This document shows, piece after piece, positions 54,201 through 60,768 of a stretch of 64,000 nucleotides of DNA. Numbering within the stretch: position 1 is the first letter of the stretch; every line of letters starts with the position of its first letter. This DNA comes from Pseudomonas panipatensis (GTDB lineage Bacteria > Pseudomonadota > Gammaproteobacteria > Pseudomonadales > Pseudomonadaceae). Position numbers and translations under genes: made by a program. The stretch is from the NCBI RefSeq assembly GCF_900099785.1, contig NZ_FNDS01000010.1, positions 1 through 64,000 on the forward strand, written 5' to 3'. The notes under the pieces are model-generated. The model worked only from the letters and a program-made list of their open reading frames with translations, searched no databases and was not told the DNA's origin.

Positions 54201-56750
54201 GATCATCAGCACGCACAGGGTGGCGAGCGCCGCTTGCGGCAAGGGCGGCCACCAGCAGAGCAGCAGGCTGGCCAGGGCGAAGGGGGCGAACAGCGAGCGG
54301 CGCAGGTTATCGAGCATCTTGCAGCGGCCGACCAGCGGCACGCGAGTGACCCCGCGCCAGTGCCCGAGCGCCCACGGCAGCAGTTGCCAGTCGCCGCGGG
54401 TCCAGCGGTGCAGGCGTCGGGTAGCGACATCGACGCGCGCCGGCGACTCCTCGACCACCTCGACATCCGAGGCCAGCCCGGCGCGGGCGAAGATGCCCTC
54501 GAAGAGGTCATGGCTGAGCAGTCGATTGTCCGCGACCCGATCGGCCAGCGCGGCCTCGAAGGCATCCACATCGTAGATGCCCTTGCCGGTGTAGGAGCCT
54601 TCGCCGAACAGATCCTGGTAGATGTCCGACACGGCCGCCGCGTAGGGGTCCATGCCGGCGGGCCCGGAGAACAGCCGCTGGTACAACGAGCCTTCGCCAC
54701 CCATCGGCAGCGACGGTGTCACCCGCGGCTGCAGAATGGCGTAGCCATTGACCACGCGCTGCTGGCGGGCGTCGAAACGCGGGCGGTTCAACGGATGCGC
54801 CATCTTGCCGATCAGGCGCAGCGCCGCCTCGCGCGGCAGGCGGGTATCGGCGTCGAGGGTGATGACGAAGCGCACGCCAGCCGGAACCCGCAGCGGCTGG
54901 TCGGCGACGCTCATGAAACTGGTATCGCTGGCGCCGCGCAGCAGGCGGTTCAGCTCGTGCAGTTTGCCGCGCTTGCGCTCCCAGCCCATCCAGCACCCTT
55001 CACTGGCATTGAACAGGCGGCGCCGGCAGAGCAGGAAGAAGCGTTGGCCGCCAGGGCCGGGGCCGTAGCGCTGGTTCAGGCGCTCGATCGCCGCGGCGGC
55101 CGTTTCCAGCAGGGGCGTGTCGCTGTCCAGCACCTCCTCCTGGGCATCGACGCCATCGACCAGCAGGGCGAACGCCAGGTCGCCTCCGATGCCGGCCAGA
55201 TGGTGCACCTCCAGCCGCTCGACCTGCTCCAGCAATTCCGCCTCGCTGCCCAGCAGCGTCGGCACGGCAATCAGGGTGCGCAGCGCGTGCGGCACCCCGG
55301 CGAGCAGCTCCAGGCCCGGCAGGGTCACCGCGCCGAAGCTCCAGGTGACCATGCGGTTGACCAGCGCCGTGGCCACCTCGCTGACCGGCACGCTAAGGCA
55401 CAGCAGGAACAACAGCAGCCAGCCCGACGCCAGCGCCGGCCCGCTCAGCGCGAGGCACAGCAGCGCCAGCAGCAAGACGCTGAGCAGCAGAATGGCGCCG
55501 AGATAGCCACCCATCCCCAGGCGCACATTGAAGCGGCTGATACGCAGGCGCAGCGGTGCGCGGAAACCGATGGCCCGCTCCAGGGGCAAACGGCCCTGGG
55601 CGATCAGATGGTAGCCAGGGTCGGCGGCACGCGTTCGTTCGACCTCGTCCTGCGTGGCGTTGCGGGCCGCCTGGCGGGCGCACTCCAGGACCTGCTCGAC
55701 GACCTGCTGTTCATTGAGCGGCGAGCCGCGCGCCAGTTGTTCGATGGCATTGCGGTAGAGATTGCGCGTCGGGAAATCCATCGCGGCGAAGGCGCTTTCG
55801 CTGCGCAGCCGCGCGTCCACCAGGCTGACGCTCTCGAACAGCCTGGCCCAGTCAGTATCGGAAATCAGCCGCATGCTGGTGATCACGTTGCGCACCGTGA
55901 CGTTCGATGCGCCCTGGCGCTGCTGCGCGTGCTGCACCACCTCGTCGATGGCCACGCCCTGCTGCTGCAGGCGCTCCTCCAGCCAGCCGAGCGCCGGGGT
56001 GCTGCGCGGGTCCTGGTCGCGCAGGCGCTTGGCCAGTTGCGCGGCGAATATCTCCGACAGCGGCCCCGCCGGGCGGGTGGCGATATCGGCATCCAGCGCC
56101 GTGCGGGCGCCACCGGGCGCGAGCAGGCGGTCGGCCAGCGCATCGGCATCGGCGCGGGCGACCCGTCCACTGTCGATCTGCTCGGCAAGCCGCCGCAGGT
56201 TCTCGATCAGCACGATGCGCAAGGTGATGGCCACGGCCCACAGCTCGCCGATGGTCAGCGGCTGGACCCGCTGGTAGGCACAGATGAAGCGCCGCAGCAG
56301 ATCGAGATCGAGGTGGCTGTCGGTGTGCGCGACGAACGCCCAGGTCAGGCCGAAGACCCGCGGGTAGCCGGCGAAGGGTCCCGCGGCCAGCTTCGGCAGT
56401 TGCCGATAGTAGCCCGGCGGCAGGTCATCGCGGACCTCGCGGATCTGCTCCTCGACGATGTGGTAGTTGTCCAGCAGCCATTCCGCGGCCGGCACCACCG
56501 CGTGGCCGCTTTCCAGTTCCGCCGCGCTGGCCCGGTAGGCCGCCAGCAGCACCGTGGCGTTGGCGTTCAGGCGAAGGTGCAGCGGCAACACAGACGTTGG
56601 CCGCTCCGTGACCTGCTGTGCCACCGCCAAAGTCTGCGCGTGCTGTTCGAGGCGCTCGATGCCGAACAGCTCCTCGCGCACCGGGGCCAGGCTGTCCCAG
56701 GGCGGCGCTGAGCGAGAGCGTCCGAAGACCCGCGGAAGATTCGAGTTCAT
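48231..56750 (-). CDS. Giant cyclic beta-1,2-glucan synthase-like enzyme (GT84-GH94 layout)
   Basis: 2839 residues, close to the 2800-2900 of Agrobacterium ChvB and Brucella Cgs. The N-terminal ~400 residues are soluble, then come hydrophobic segments (about 405-480). A glycosyltransferase domain follows with VITLDADTRLPREAALRLIGKMAHPLNRP and the RLHRWTRGDWQLLPW motif, and further membrane helices. The C-terminal half has a glycoamylase-like part and repeated GH94-type modules with GTGDWNDGMNRVG near 2510, holding the catalytic Asp. Such enzymes make cyclic or linear osmoregulated glucans. Short NdvB of P. aeruginosa is a different, smaller protein. Whether the product is cyclic cannot be told. 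Last gene after a small hypothetical on the same strand. Confidence 0.85.
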   Translation of the reverse strand: MNSNLPRVFGRSRSAPPWDSLAPVREELFGIERLEQHAQTLAVAQQVTERPTSVLPLHLRLNANATVLLAAYRASAAELESGHAVVPAAEWLLDNYHIVEEQIREVRDDLPPGYYRQLPKLAAGPFAGYPRVFGLTWAFVAHTDSHLDLDLLRRFICAYQRVQPLTIGELWAVAITLRIVLIENLRRLAEQIDSGRVARADADALADRLLAPGGARTALDADIATRPAGPLSEIFAAQLAKRLRDQDPRSTPALGWLEERLQQQGVAIDEVVQHAQQRQGASNVTVRNVITSMRLISDTDWARLFESVSLVDARLRSESAFAAMDFPTRNLYRNAIEQLARGSPLNEQQVVEQVLECARQAARNATQDEVERTRAADPGYHLIAQGRLPLERAIGFRAPLRLRISRFNVRLGMGGYLGAILLLSVLLLALLCLALSGPALASGWLLLFLLCLSVPVSEVATALVNRMVTWSFGAVTLPGLELLAGVPHALRTLIAVPTLLGSEAELLEQVERLEVHHLAGIGGDLAFALLVDGVDAQEEVLDSDTPLLETAAAAIERLNQRYGPGPGGQRFFLLCRRRLFNASEGCWMGWERKRGKLHELNRLLRGASDTSFMSVADQPLRVPAGVRFVITLDADTRLPREAALRLIGKMAHPLNRPRFDARQQRVVNGYAILQPRVTPSLPMGGEGSLYQRLFSGPAGMDPYAAAVSDIYQDLFGEGSYTGKGIYDVDAFEAALADRVADNRLLSHDLFEGIFARAGLASDVEVVEESPARVDVATRRLHRWTRGDWQLLPWALGHWRGVTRVPLVGRCKMLDNLRRSLFAPFALASLLLCWWPPLPQAALATLCVLMILAIPVLLPVLCGLPPQRRGIRWRTHFGTLGTDFCRACLQLLLSLAFLPHQAWNMGDAIVRSLWRMTVSHRHLLEWTTAAQSSSRPLPDLPGSYRQMAGGTALALLAGAVGLLALTANWPLILPLLLLWLGAPILALYSSQPPRPARRLSLSPADAEALRLLARRTWRFFETFVTPADNLLPPDNFQEQPKPVLAHRTSPTNIGLYLLSTVAARDFGWAGSCETLERLEATLAVLDRLPRSHGHFFNWYATGDLRVLEPAYVSSVDSGNLAGHLIVLANACEEWRVNPLAAEARQGLLDDLQMVRQAIAELSIVGAEALRQLNAELEEIRVALEGPQALEALLPSLRRLAEKLARVAHGMLPAERSIDSDDLLFWIEALCKALAEHSRDRQAQARAGLDERLQRLADTARALAMGMDFGFLLNQERKLLSIGYSQDDNRLDAGCYDLLASEARLASLFAIAKGDLPTRHWFRLGRTATPVDSGAALISWSGSMFEYLMPSLVMRAPDGSLLEQSNRLVVIAQAAYGARLGLPWGVSESAYNARDAEFTYQYSNFGVPGLGLKRGLAENVVIAPYATGLAAMVDAQAACRNFARLAEMGALGRYGFYEALDFTRTRLPEDASMAIVRSFMAHHQGMTIVAIANALQDGRMRCRLHREPMIQASELLLQERVPRDVALAHPRAEEVRVAATEEHGEASSLRRIDAAAGGPPITHLLSNGRYALMLTATGAGYSRWGDIAVTRWREDSTCDAWGSFIFLRDVQSGALWSATLQPSGVAVENSEVRFDEDHAEFIQSDGSLMVSQVVLVSGEDDGEVRRVSLINHGRRPREIELTSYAEVVLATPAADNAHPVFSKMFVQSEYLAEFNALVATRRPRSPGEAPIWAAHFAVVEGEVSAEPQYESDRARFLGRGHGLRDAQALAGHRPLSNSHGTVLDPIFSLRQRLRVAPGKVARVAFWTVVASSREALLDLIDKHHERNAFERAKTLAWTQAQVELRDLGIDPEEAADFQRLAAPILYADPRFRAPAEAIRRGAGSQAGLWPLAISGDLPIVLLRIDEIEDLALVRQLLRACEYWRKKGLDVDLVIVNERASSYVQDLQVAIETSVRSCQSRPHLPGQSPCGGVHTLRADLMSLEARELLQSVARVSLMARRGSIAAQLARLAQPPLDSGEGRQAPAPGPVLPAPPVTEGPPSLEFFNGLGGFDRDGGEYLIVLEREQNTPAPWINVIANAAFGFQVSAEGSGYTWAGNSRDNQLTPWSNDPVADPLGEVFYLRDEDSRALWSVTARPIRDAGTYRAAHGFGYSRFSHTAHGIAAELLQYVPLDDPLKISRLTLRNLSGRPRRISVTAYVEWVLGTARGASGPFIQTEHDTSSGALLAHNPWSLAFSSRVAFVHLDGRLSAWTADRGEFLGRNGSPAAPRALLGDAPLSGTCGAGLDPCAALQCEVELGIGESVEVLALLGQAGSAEEARTLLLRYRMADLDALLEAVRRHWHGLLGAIQVRTPDRAMDVMLNGWLLYQTLACRIRARSAFYQASGAYGFRDQLQDSLALSFACPEETRRHLLRAAGRQFVEGDVQHWWLPQTGQGVRTRISDDRVWLAFACATYIATSADSAVLDEPLAFLEGAPLHPDESDAFFQPMLADHSASLFEHCARGLDQCLELTGAHGLPLIGTGDWNDGMNRVGAGGEGESVWLGWLLLRTLHLFAPLAAGRDEARAQRWREHAVLLQRALEREAWDGEWYRRATFDDGTWLGSAAAEECRIDAIAQSWAVLSGGAAADRAATAMESMERLLIRRADGLALLFTPPFDRAPVDPGYIKGYPPGLRENGGQYSHAAMWSILALTRLGEGDKAAELFALLNPINHARTPDQVQRYKVEPYVVAADVYSVEPHVGRGGWTWYTGAAGWMYQAGVEGILGLRREGACLVIDPCIPRDWPGYELRLTLGESRYEISLVRLGQACRGLQRAVLDDAPLACADGRVRIALAAGAHHLQLFL

Positions 56751-56838
56751 GGCTGGGTATCCGCTAGCTGCTGGGGATGGATGGGCGATTCAGCAGGCGC
56801 CTGCCAACGCGCCATGGCGGCGCACAGGCGCTACAGAT

Positions 56839-57162
56839 TCAGTCGCGGTCGAACAGCTTGCTGGCCATCCGGTTGGCCTCTTCGCGGGTCATGGCATAGC
56901 CCTTCCCCACCGCCTCGGCGATCTTGCGCACCCGCACCCTTCGCTTGAGCTGCCGTTCCTTGAGCATCCTGCGCCAATTCGTCTTGAGCACCGCGACCCG
57001 CCGCAACCACCTGTCGATCGGCTCGGCGTTGCCCTCTGGCGCGGCCAGCGGCGCGTTCTGCCCTGGCGGTTCCGTGGGCGGACTCGCCGCAACGCTATCG
57101 CCGCGGCTGCGAGGCTCGTCGGGCGGGCAGCCGGATACCCTCAGTGTGTTGCCTGTACTCAT
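56839..57162 (-). CDS. Small basic protein upstream of the glucan synthase gene
   Basis: 107 residues from the ATG at 57162 (CAGAGGTGAGC before it, nearly the same leader as the gene at 45893). The N-terminal half is disordered and Pro/Ser-rich. The C-terminal half is basic and helical (IDRWLRRVAVLKTNWRRMLKERQLKRRVRVRKIAEAVG, then MTREEANRMASKLFD). No known family. 88 bp upstream of the giant enzyme gene on the same strand, so perhaps its leader cistron. Confidence 0.6.
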   Translation of the reverse strand: MSTGNTLRVSGCPPDEPRSRGDSVAASPPTEPPGQNAPLAAPEGNAEPIDRWLRRVAVLKTNWRRMLKERQLKRRVRVRKIAEAVGKGYAMTREEANRMASKLFDRD

Positions 57163-57240
57163 GCTCACCTCTGAGTCGCCCCCTGACATTGCCGATGCCT
57201 CTCACCGGCTCCGCCACCCTCGCAGGTAGGCCGTGCCTGT

Positions 57241-57258
57241 GTCGGTGCGTTGGCGCAC
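57241..57258 (-). promoter_or_regulatory. Stress-island motif copy 6 (GTGCG-CCAA-CGCAC-C-GAC)
   Basis: Minus strand, ending 78 bases before the start at 57162. Preceded by CCTTAC like copy 5, with which it shares CCTTACGTGCG and CGCACCGAC. It would drive the small protein and glucan-synthase genes. Confidence 0.65.
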
Positions 57259-57396
57259 GTAAGGCGCCAACGGACAGCCAGGCGCCATGCCGGGAGCGAA
57301 GGCACGTACTCCCGCATTGCTTCCCTTGGACATCGCCCCCGGCAGAGGACCAAACCGCCTTTCTTCAAGCGCGCGGCAAGGGCATCGGCGTACTGG

Positions 57397-58191
57397 CTAG
57401 ACAGTCAGCGGCTGCGCCAGGAAGGCCGTGATCGCCGCCAGCACCGCCGCCGGCTGCTCCCGATGGGGCACGTGGCCGCAGTCCGGCAGCACCTGCCGCT
57501 GCGCCGGGCCGGACGCCAGCGCGGTGATGCGCTCGGGATGACGCAGCGAGCCGTACTCGTCGCGGTCGCCATGCAGGCTCAGCAGCGGGCAGCGCACCAG
57601 CGGCAACTGGCGGTCCAGGTTCCACTGGCTGAAGGCCTCCGACAGCCAGCTATCGACCCAGGCGCGCAGCACCCATTCAGCCTTGTCGCCGTGGTACTTG
57701 CGCAAGCGCTCCAGTTGCCCCGGCGCGGCGAACTCGCGCTCGGCCGCGCGAATGCCATCCAGCGTGTCGACCTCGACGAACGCCTGTGCGGACTCGGTGA
57801 TCAGCCCCGCGCACGCACTTCCATGGGCGGCCGCACAGCCCACCGCCATGCCGCCGCCGACGCTGTGGCCAAGCACCACGAAGCGGCTCAGATCGAGCTG
57901 TTCGCACAGTGCCTGAAAGCCGCCGCGCGCCTCATCCTCGACGAAACTCGGCGGCAGTCGGCCCGGATGGGCGTCCGAACGGCCGAAGCCCAGCCGGTCA
58001 TAGGCAATCACCCGGCGCCCGCTGGCCTGCGCCAGGCGTTCGGGAAAATCACGCCACAGGGCCACGCAGCCCAGCGAGTCGTGCAACAGCACGATGGGCG
58101 CGCCGCCGCGCTCGGCCGGGCTCCAGCACTGGGCGAACAGCCGCCCCTGCGGGGTGTTGATCCAGTGTTGCCGGGTCGCCATCTGCTGCAT
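57397..58191 (-). CDS. Alpha/beta hydrolase
   Basis: 264 residues. The oxyanion segment IVLLHDSLGCVALW replaces the usual HG with HD, the nucleophile elbow is GHSVGGG (Ser about 110), the acid is in LLSLHGDRDEYG and the base in DCGHVPHRE. Related to haloalkane-dehalogenase/MhpC-type esterases, but the substrate cannot be named. ATG at 58191 or 58182; neither has a clear ribosome site. Likely a monocistronic gene. Confidence 0.85.
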   Translation of the reverse strand: MQQMATRQHWINTPQGRLFAQCWSPAERGGAPIVLLHDSLGCVALWRDFPERLAQASGRRVIAYDRLGFGRSDAHPGRLPPSFVEDEARGGFQALCEQLDLSRFVVLGHSVGGGMAVGCAAAHGSACAGLITESAQAFVEVDTLDGIRAAEREFAAPGQLERLRKYHGDKAEWVLRAWVDSWLSEAFSQWNLDRQLPLVRCPLLSLHGDRDEYGSLRHPERITALASGPAQRQVLPDCGHVPHREQPAAVLAAITAFLAQPLTV

Positions 58192-58410
58192 CGCTTACAC
58201 TCCACTGCCTTGAACGCCAGGACCGCACGAGCGGGTCCGGCAGGAGGATACGACGCCGCGCACGCCGGCTGCATGCCCGATTGGCAGGCAGGAGACCGAT
58301 CGACGCGGCGACTCGACGCATCCGCCGAAGCGCAGCGGCCGATTCAGCGATGAGGAAATGTCCTACACTCCCTCGGCATTGCTGTCCTACGCGCTCGCTG
58401 AGTAGCGTTC

Positions 58411-58645
58411 CGTCTGCCACGGCTTGCCGTGGCCAGGTGTGGAAACCTGCATCACAAGTGGTACGCCTTAGCGGGGCGCATTGGGCATCAGGTGCTCAGT
58501 GCGTCCTGGTTCTCTATGGCGGACCGTGCGAGGCGGACTTCGGTCCGGCCGGCTGCTTGTGATCCGGTTTTCCACCCTTGCACGGTCCGCCTCCCTTTCG
58601 GTTGTTTGCGGTGGCGGCTTCTTGAATGCAGCAAGGAGCGACAGC
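58411..58645 (+). ncRNA. Structured leader resembling a C4-type antisense RNA, before the Bro-N gene
   Basis: The ~235 bases before the Bro-N start are rich in paired elements. GCCACGGC/GCCGTGGC lies at 58416-58433 and CAGGT/ACCTG at 58434-58449. A 12-bp perfect inverted repeat GGCGGACCGTGC (58518-58529) and GCACGGTCCGCC (58580-58591) encloses 50 bases. C4 antisense RNAs of phage P1 type lie directly before antirepressor genes (often Bro-N or KilA-N) and pair with the leader. The segment with AGGTGTGGAAACCTGCATCA fits from memory, but no covariance search was possible. It could also be an unrelated structured leader. Confidence 0.4.
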
Positions 58646-59128
58646 ATGACCCCTACCCCCTCTTCCCCGGCCGACAGCGGCCTCATCCCCTCGGTATTCC
58701 TGCGCCATCACCGGCAATTGCGTGCCCTGCTCATCGAGCGCCAGGCGTGGTTCGTCGGCCGAGACCTGGCGCGCCTGACCAACAGCCGCATCACCCAGCG
58801 GGTGATCCACAAACTCGACAGCGACCAGTGCCGCAGCGAGCGGCTGCTGGGCGCGCACGGCGCGTGCGAGGAAGAACTGCTGATCAGCGAGAGCGGCGTC
58901 TACACCCTGCTGATGGTGCACTTCTACCACCCGGAAAACCGCAGCCTCCGGCAATGGCTGAGCAACGACGTCGTGCCGGTGCTGCGCGACGCCCAGCAAA
59001 ACAACCCCCACCTACCGCGCCGACGCCTCCAACAGCTACAAGGCCATGACATGAGCCTGCTCGACTGGCAGGGCACGCTCTGGGTGAGACTGGGCGACGC
59101 CGTACGCCTGATGGAGTCCGGCGCCTAG
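58646..59128 (+). CDS. Bro-N domain protein (antirepressor-like)
   Basis: 160 residues from the ATG at 58646, with AAGGAG 8 bases upstream. IPSVFLRHHRQLRALLIERQAWFVGRDLARL and ITQRVIHKLDSDQ, then ISESGVYTLLMVHFYHPENRSLRQWLSNDVVPVLR are the Bro-N fold. Bro-N proteins are DNA-binding, found in phages and prophages as antirepressors, yet no other phage gene lies nearby. Pseudomonads often have such stand-alone copies. Function unknown. Confidence 0.82.
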   Translation: MTPTPSSPADSGLIPSVFLRHHRQLRALLIERQAWFVGRDLARLTNSRITQRVIHKLDSDQCRSERLLGAHGACEEELLISESGVYTLLMVHFYHPENRSLRQWLSNDVVPVLRDAQQNNPHLPRRRLQQLQGHDMSLLDWQGTLWVRLGDAVRLMESGA

Positions 59129-59139
59129 CCGAAGCGATG

Positions 59140-59210
59140 GGTATCGCTGCGCTCAACGCCATCCTACGAATCCCGACCATCCCCATGTGGCACCGTAGGA
59201 TGGGTTGAGC
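59140..59210. repeat. REP-like inverted repeat
   Basis: GCTCAACGCCATCCTACG (59151-59168) and CGTAGGATGGGTTGAGC (59194-59210) pair over 17 bp with one bulge. The flank GATGGGTATCGCTGCGCTCAACG is a stretch common between genes in pseudomonads, which marks this as a dispersed intergenic repeat rather than a gene-specific signal. Confidence 0.6.
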
Positions 59211-59214
59211 AGAC

Positions 59215-59283
59215 GTGACCAACCAGCTCGGCGAACTGGTGGCCAGCTACGACATCCTCACCCTGGTGCTCAAGCGCGGCTGA
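59215..59283 (+). other. Short open segment, possible 3' end of a lost gene
   Basis: GTG to TGA gives 22 codons reading VTNQLGELVASYDILTLVLK plus RG. It ends 27 bases before a strong terminator, so it may be the tail of a gene whose body was lost when the repeat inserted. Nothing more can be said. Confidence 0.25.
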
Positions 59284-59310
59284 TTGCGCTGCAACACTAC
59301 GGTCAGCCTC

Positions 59311-59337
59311 GACCGGCCTGCGGGGCGGTCTTTTTTT
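59311..59337 (+). terminator. Intrinsic terminator with seven T
   Basis: GACCG (59311-59315) pairs with CGGTC (59326-59330), followed by T7 at 59331-59337. Its stem is short but the T run is long. It lies between the Bro-N and LprI-MliC genes. Confidence 0.7.
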
Positions 59338-59439
59338 GCCGAGCGCACGGCCTATGCCTGGGCGGCCCCGACCGGCACGCCTGAGCCAGCGCGCGATGGC
59401 TATGCTGCTGGAGAGGATTCGCCTGCCCCTGGAGCCGCC

Positions 59440-60039
59440 ATGCCCGTCCGCCACCTAGTCGCCTTGTTGGCCCTGCTCGGCCTTTGCCTGAACGCTGCCA
59501 GCGCCGCGCCCGCCTTCGATTGCGCCAAGGCCGAGAAAGGCAGCATCGCAGCGCTGGTCTGCCAGACGCCGGCGCTCGGCGAACTCGACCAGCAGATGGA
59601 CAGGGTCTACCAGCAAGCGTTGGTCAAGGCCGCTAACGAGCACCCGCCGACCCTCAAGGCTGAGCAGCGCGGCTGGATCAAGGGGCGCGACGACTGCTGG
59701 AAGGCCGACGACCGCCCGCTCTGCGTGCGCGACAGCTACCGCCGGCGCATCGCCGAGTTGCAGGCGCGCTACCAACTGATCGAGGGCAAGGGCCCGCTGC
59801 AGTATGCCTGCGATGGGCAGCCGGCCAAGGCGGTGATCGCCACCTACTACCCCACCGATCCACCGACCGCGGTCGTCGAGTTCGGCGACGAGACCTCGCT
59901 GATGGTCCAGCAACAGGCTGGCAGCGGCGCCAGCTACCAGGGGCGCAACGAAAGCCTGGTGGAGAAGCACGGCGTGGCGCAGGTCACCTGGGGCTACGGC
60001 GCTGCGCCCATGCGCTGCACGCTGCGCCAGGGACAGTGA
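59440..60039 (+). CDS. LprI-MliC fusion: exported protein with a lysozyme-inhibitor domain
   Basis: 199 residues from the ATG at 59440 with a signal peptide (LVALLALLGLCLNAASA). Residues about 25-110 are an LprI (DUF1311) domain: FDCAKAEKGSIAALVCQTPALGELDQQMDRVYQQAL, EQRGWIKGRDDCWK, CVRDSYRRRIAELQ with the conserved cysteines. Residues about 120-199 are a MliC-like domain (LQYACDGQPAKAVIATYY...MRCTLRQG). MliC blocks C-type lysozyme; LprI of Mycobacterium does as well. The protein probably protects periplasmic peptidoglycan. Confidence 0.82.
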   Translation: MPVRHLVALLALLGLCLNAASAAPAFDCAKAEKGSIAALVCQTPALGELDQQMDRVYQQALVKAANEHPPTLKAEQRGWIKGRDDCWKADDRPLCVRDSYRRRIAELQARYQLIEGKGPLQYACDGQPAKAVIATYYPTDPPTAVVEFGDETSLMVQQQAGSGASYQGRNESLVEKHGVAQVTWGYGAAPMRCTLRQGQ

Positions 60040-60170
60040 CAGCGGCCAAGCCGCTCGCGCCAGCATTACGTTATGCAAAAAAACATAGTGATCGGCAGGC
60101 AGGCGACTGGCCGGCGGCACCGTCCCAGGCGCGGGGATTCCTTGGCCGCCGCGGCCATCCCACTGAATGT

Positions 60171-60199
60171 TTTCAGGAAATTCCGCCTTTCCCTATACT
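60171..60199 (+). promoter_or_regulatory. Sigma-70-like promoter before the ArsR gene
   Basis: TTTCAG (60171-60176), a 17-base spacer, and TATACT (60194-60199), about 30 bases before the start codon. The only good match in this intergenic region. Confidence 0.5.
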
Positions 60200-60228
60200 G
60201 CCGTCTCCACCCACGCGTAGAGAGCCCC

Positions 60229-60528
60229 ATGGACATCCAGCAGATGCGTCTGGCCGCCGGCGAGGCCGCCAACATCCTGCGCTCGTTGAGCCACCCCGAC
60301 CGCCTGATGCTGCTCTGCCAGCTCAGTCAGGGCGAGCGTTCGGTGGGCGAGCTGGAGGAACTGCTCGGCATCCAGCAGCCCAACCTGTCGCAGCAGCTCG
60401 GCGTACTGCGCAGCGAAGGCCTGGTCGATACGCGGCGCGACGGCAAGCGCATCTTCTACTCGGTCAAGGACCCCAAGGTCCTGCACCTGCTCGGCACCCT
60501 CTACCTGCTCTACTGCCCGCGTCCTTGA
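60229..60528 (+). CDS. ArsR-family repressor with a BigR/SqrR-like cysteine pair
   Basis: 99 residues from the ATG at 60229; longer frames have no ribosome site. Winged helix with SHPDRLMLLCQLSQGERSVGELEELLGIQQPNLSQQLGVLRSEGLV and DGKRIFYSV. Metal-binding ELCVCD is absent. Instead, Cys30 in helix 2 and Cys96 at the end of helix 5 (LYLLYCPRP) match the pair by which BigR, SqrR and YgaV sense persulfides. No sulfide-oxidising gene is adjacent, so target genes are not shown by context. Confidence 0.82.
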   Translation: MDIQQMRLAAGEAANILRSLSHPDRLMLLCQLSQGERSVGELEELLGIQQPNLSQQLGVLRSEGLVDTRRDGKRIFYSVKDPKVLHLLGTLYLLYCPRP

Positions 60529-60768
60529 GCCGTTGAGCCGCGCCTGAAGCCACCCTGTGCGCAGCGCCGCGCCGGCAATGGCCGAGGCGCGTGCCATGCG
60601 TTTGCTCAGGTATCGGCAACGCCGCAGCGGGCCGTTCTCCGGCCCCTCATAGACTCTTAAGGAATAACAATAGGATTTAATATTATAGTTAGATATTATG
60701 CATTCTATTAAATTGACACCCTCGCTTACGGCGCATCGCCGACAAGACCATGGGGAGTGTCAGAAATC
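60529..60768. other. AT-rich leader/promoter region of the FadL-type gene
   Basis: 240 bases with a very AT-rich block at about 60655-60720 (TTTAATATTATAGTTAGATATTATGC). No gene found. It probably holds the promoter of the outer membrane protein gene, and its composition contrasts sharply with the flanks. Confidence 0.5.

Noticed and set aside
50076-56711. Very long plus-strand frames (1294 and 907 codons) over the glucan synthase gene
   Set aside because: Both are antisense shadows, rich in Arg, Gln and His, without any recognisable motif, whereas the minus strand has GT and GH motifs.
58646-59128. Prophage around the Bro-N gene
   Set aside because: No integrase, terminase, structural or lysis genes lie nearby, so the gene is treated as stand-alone.
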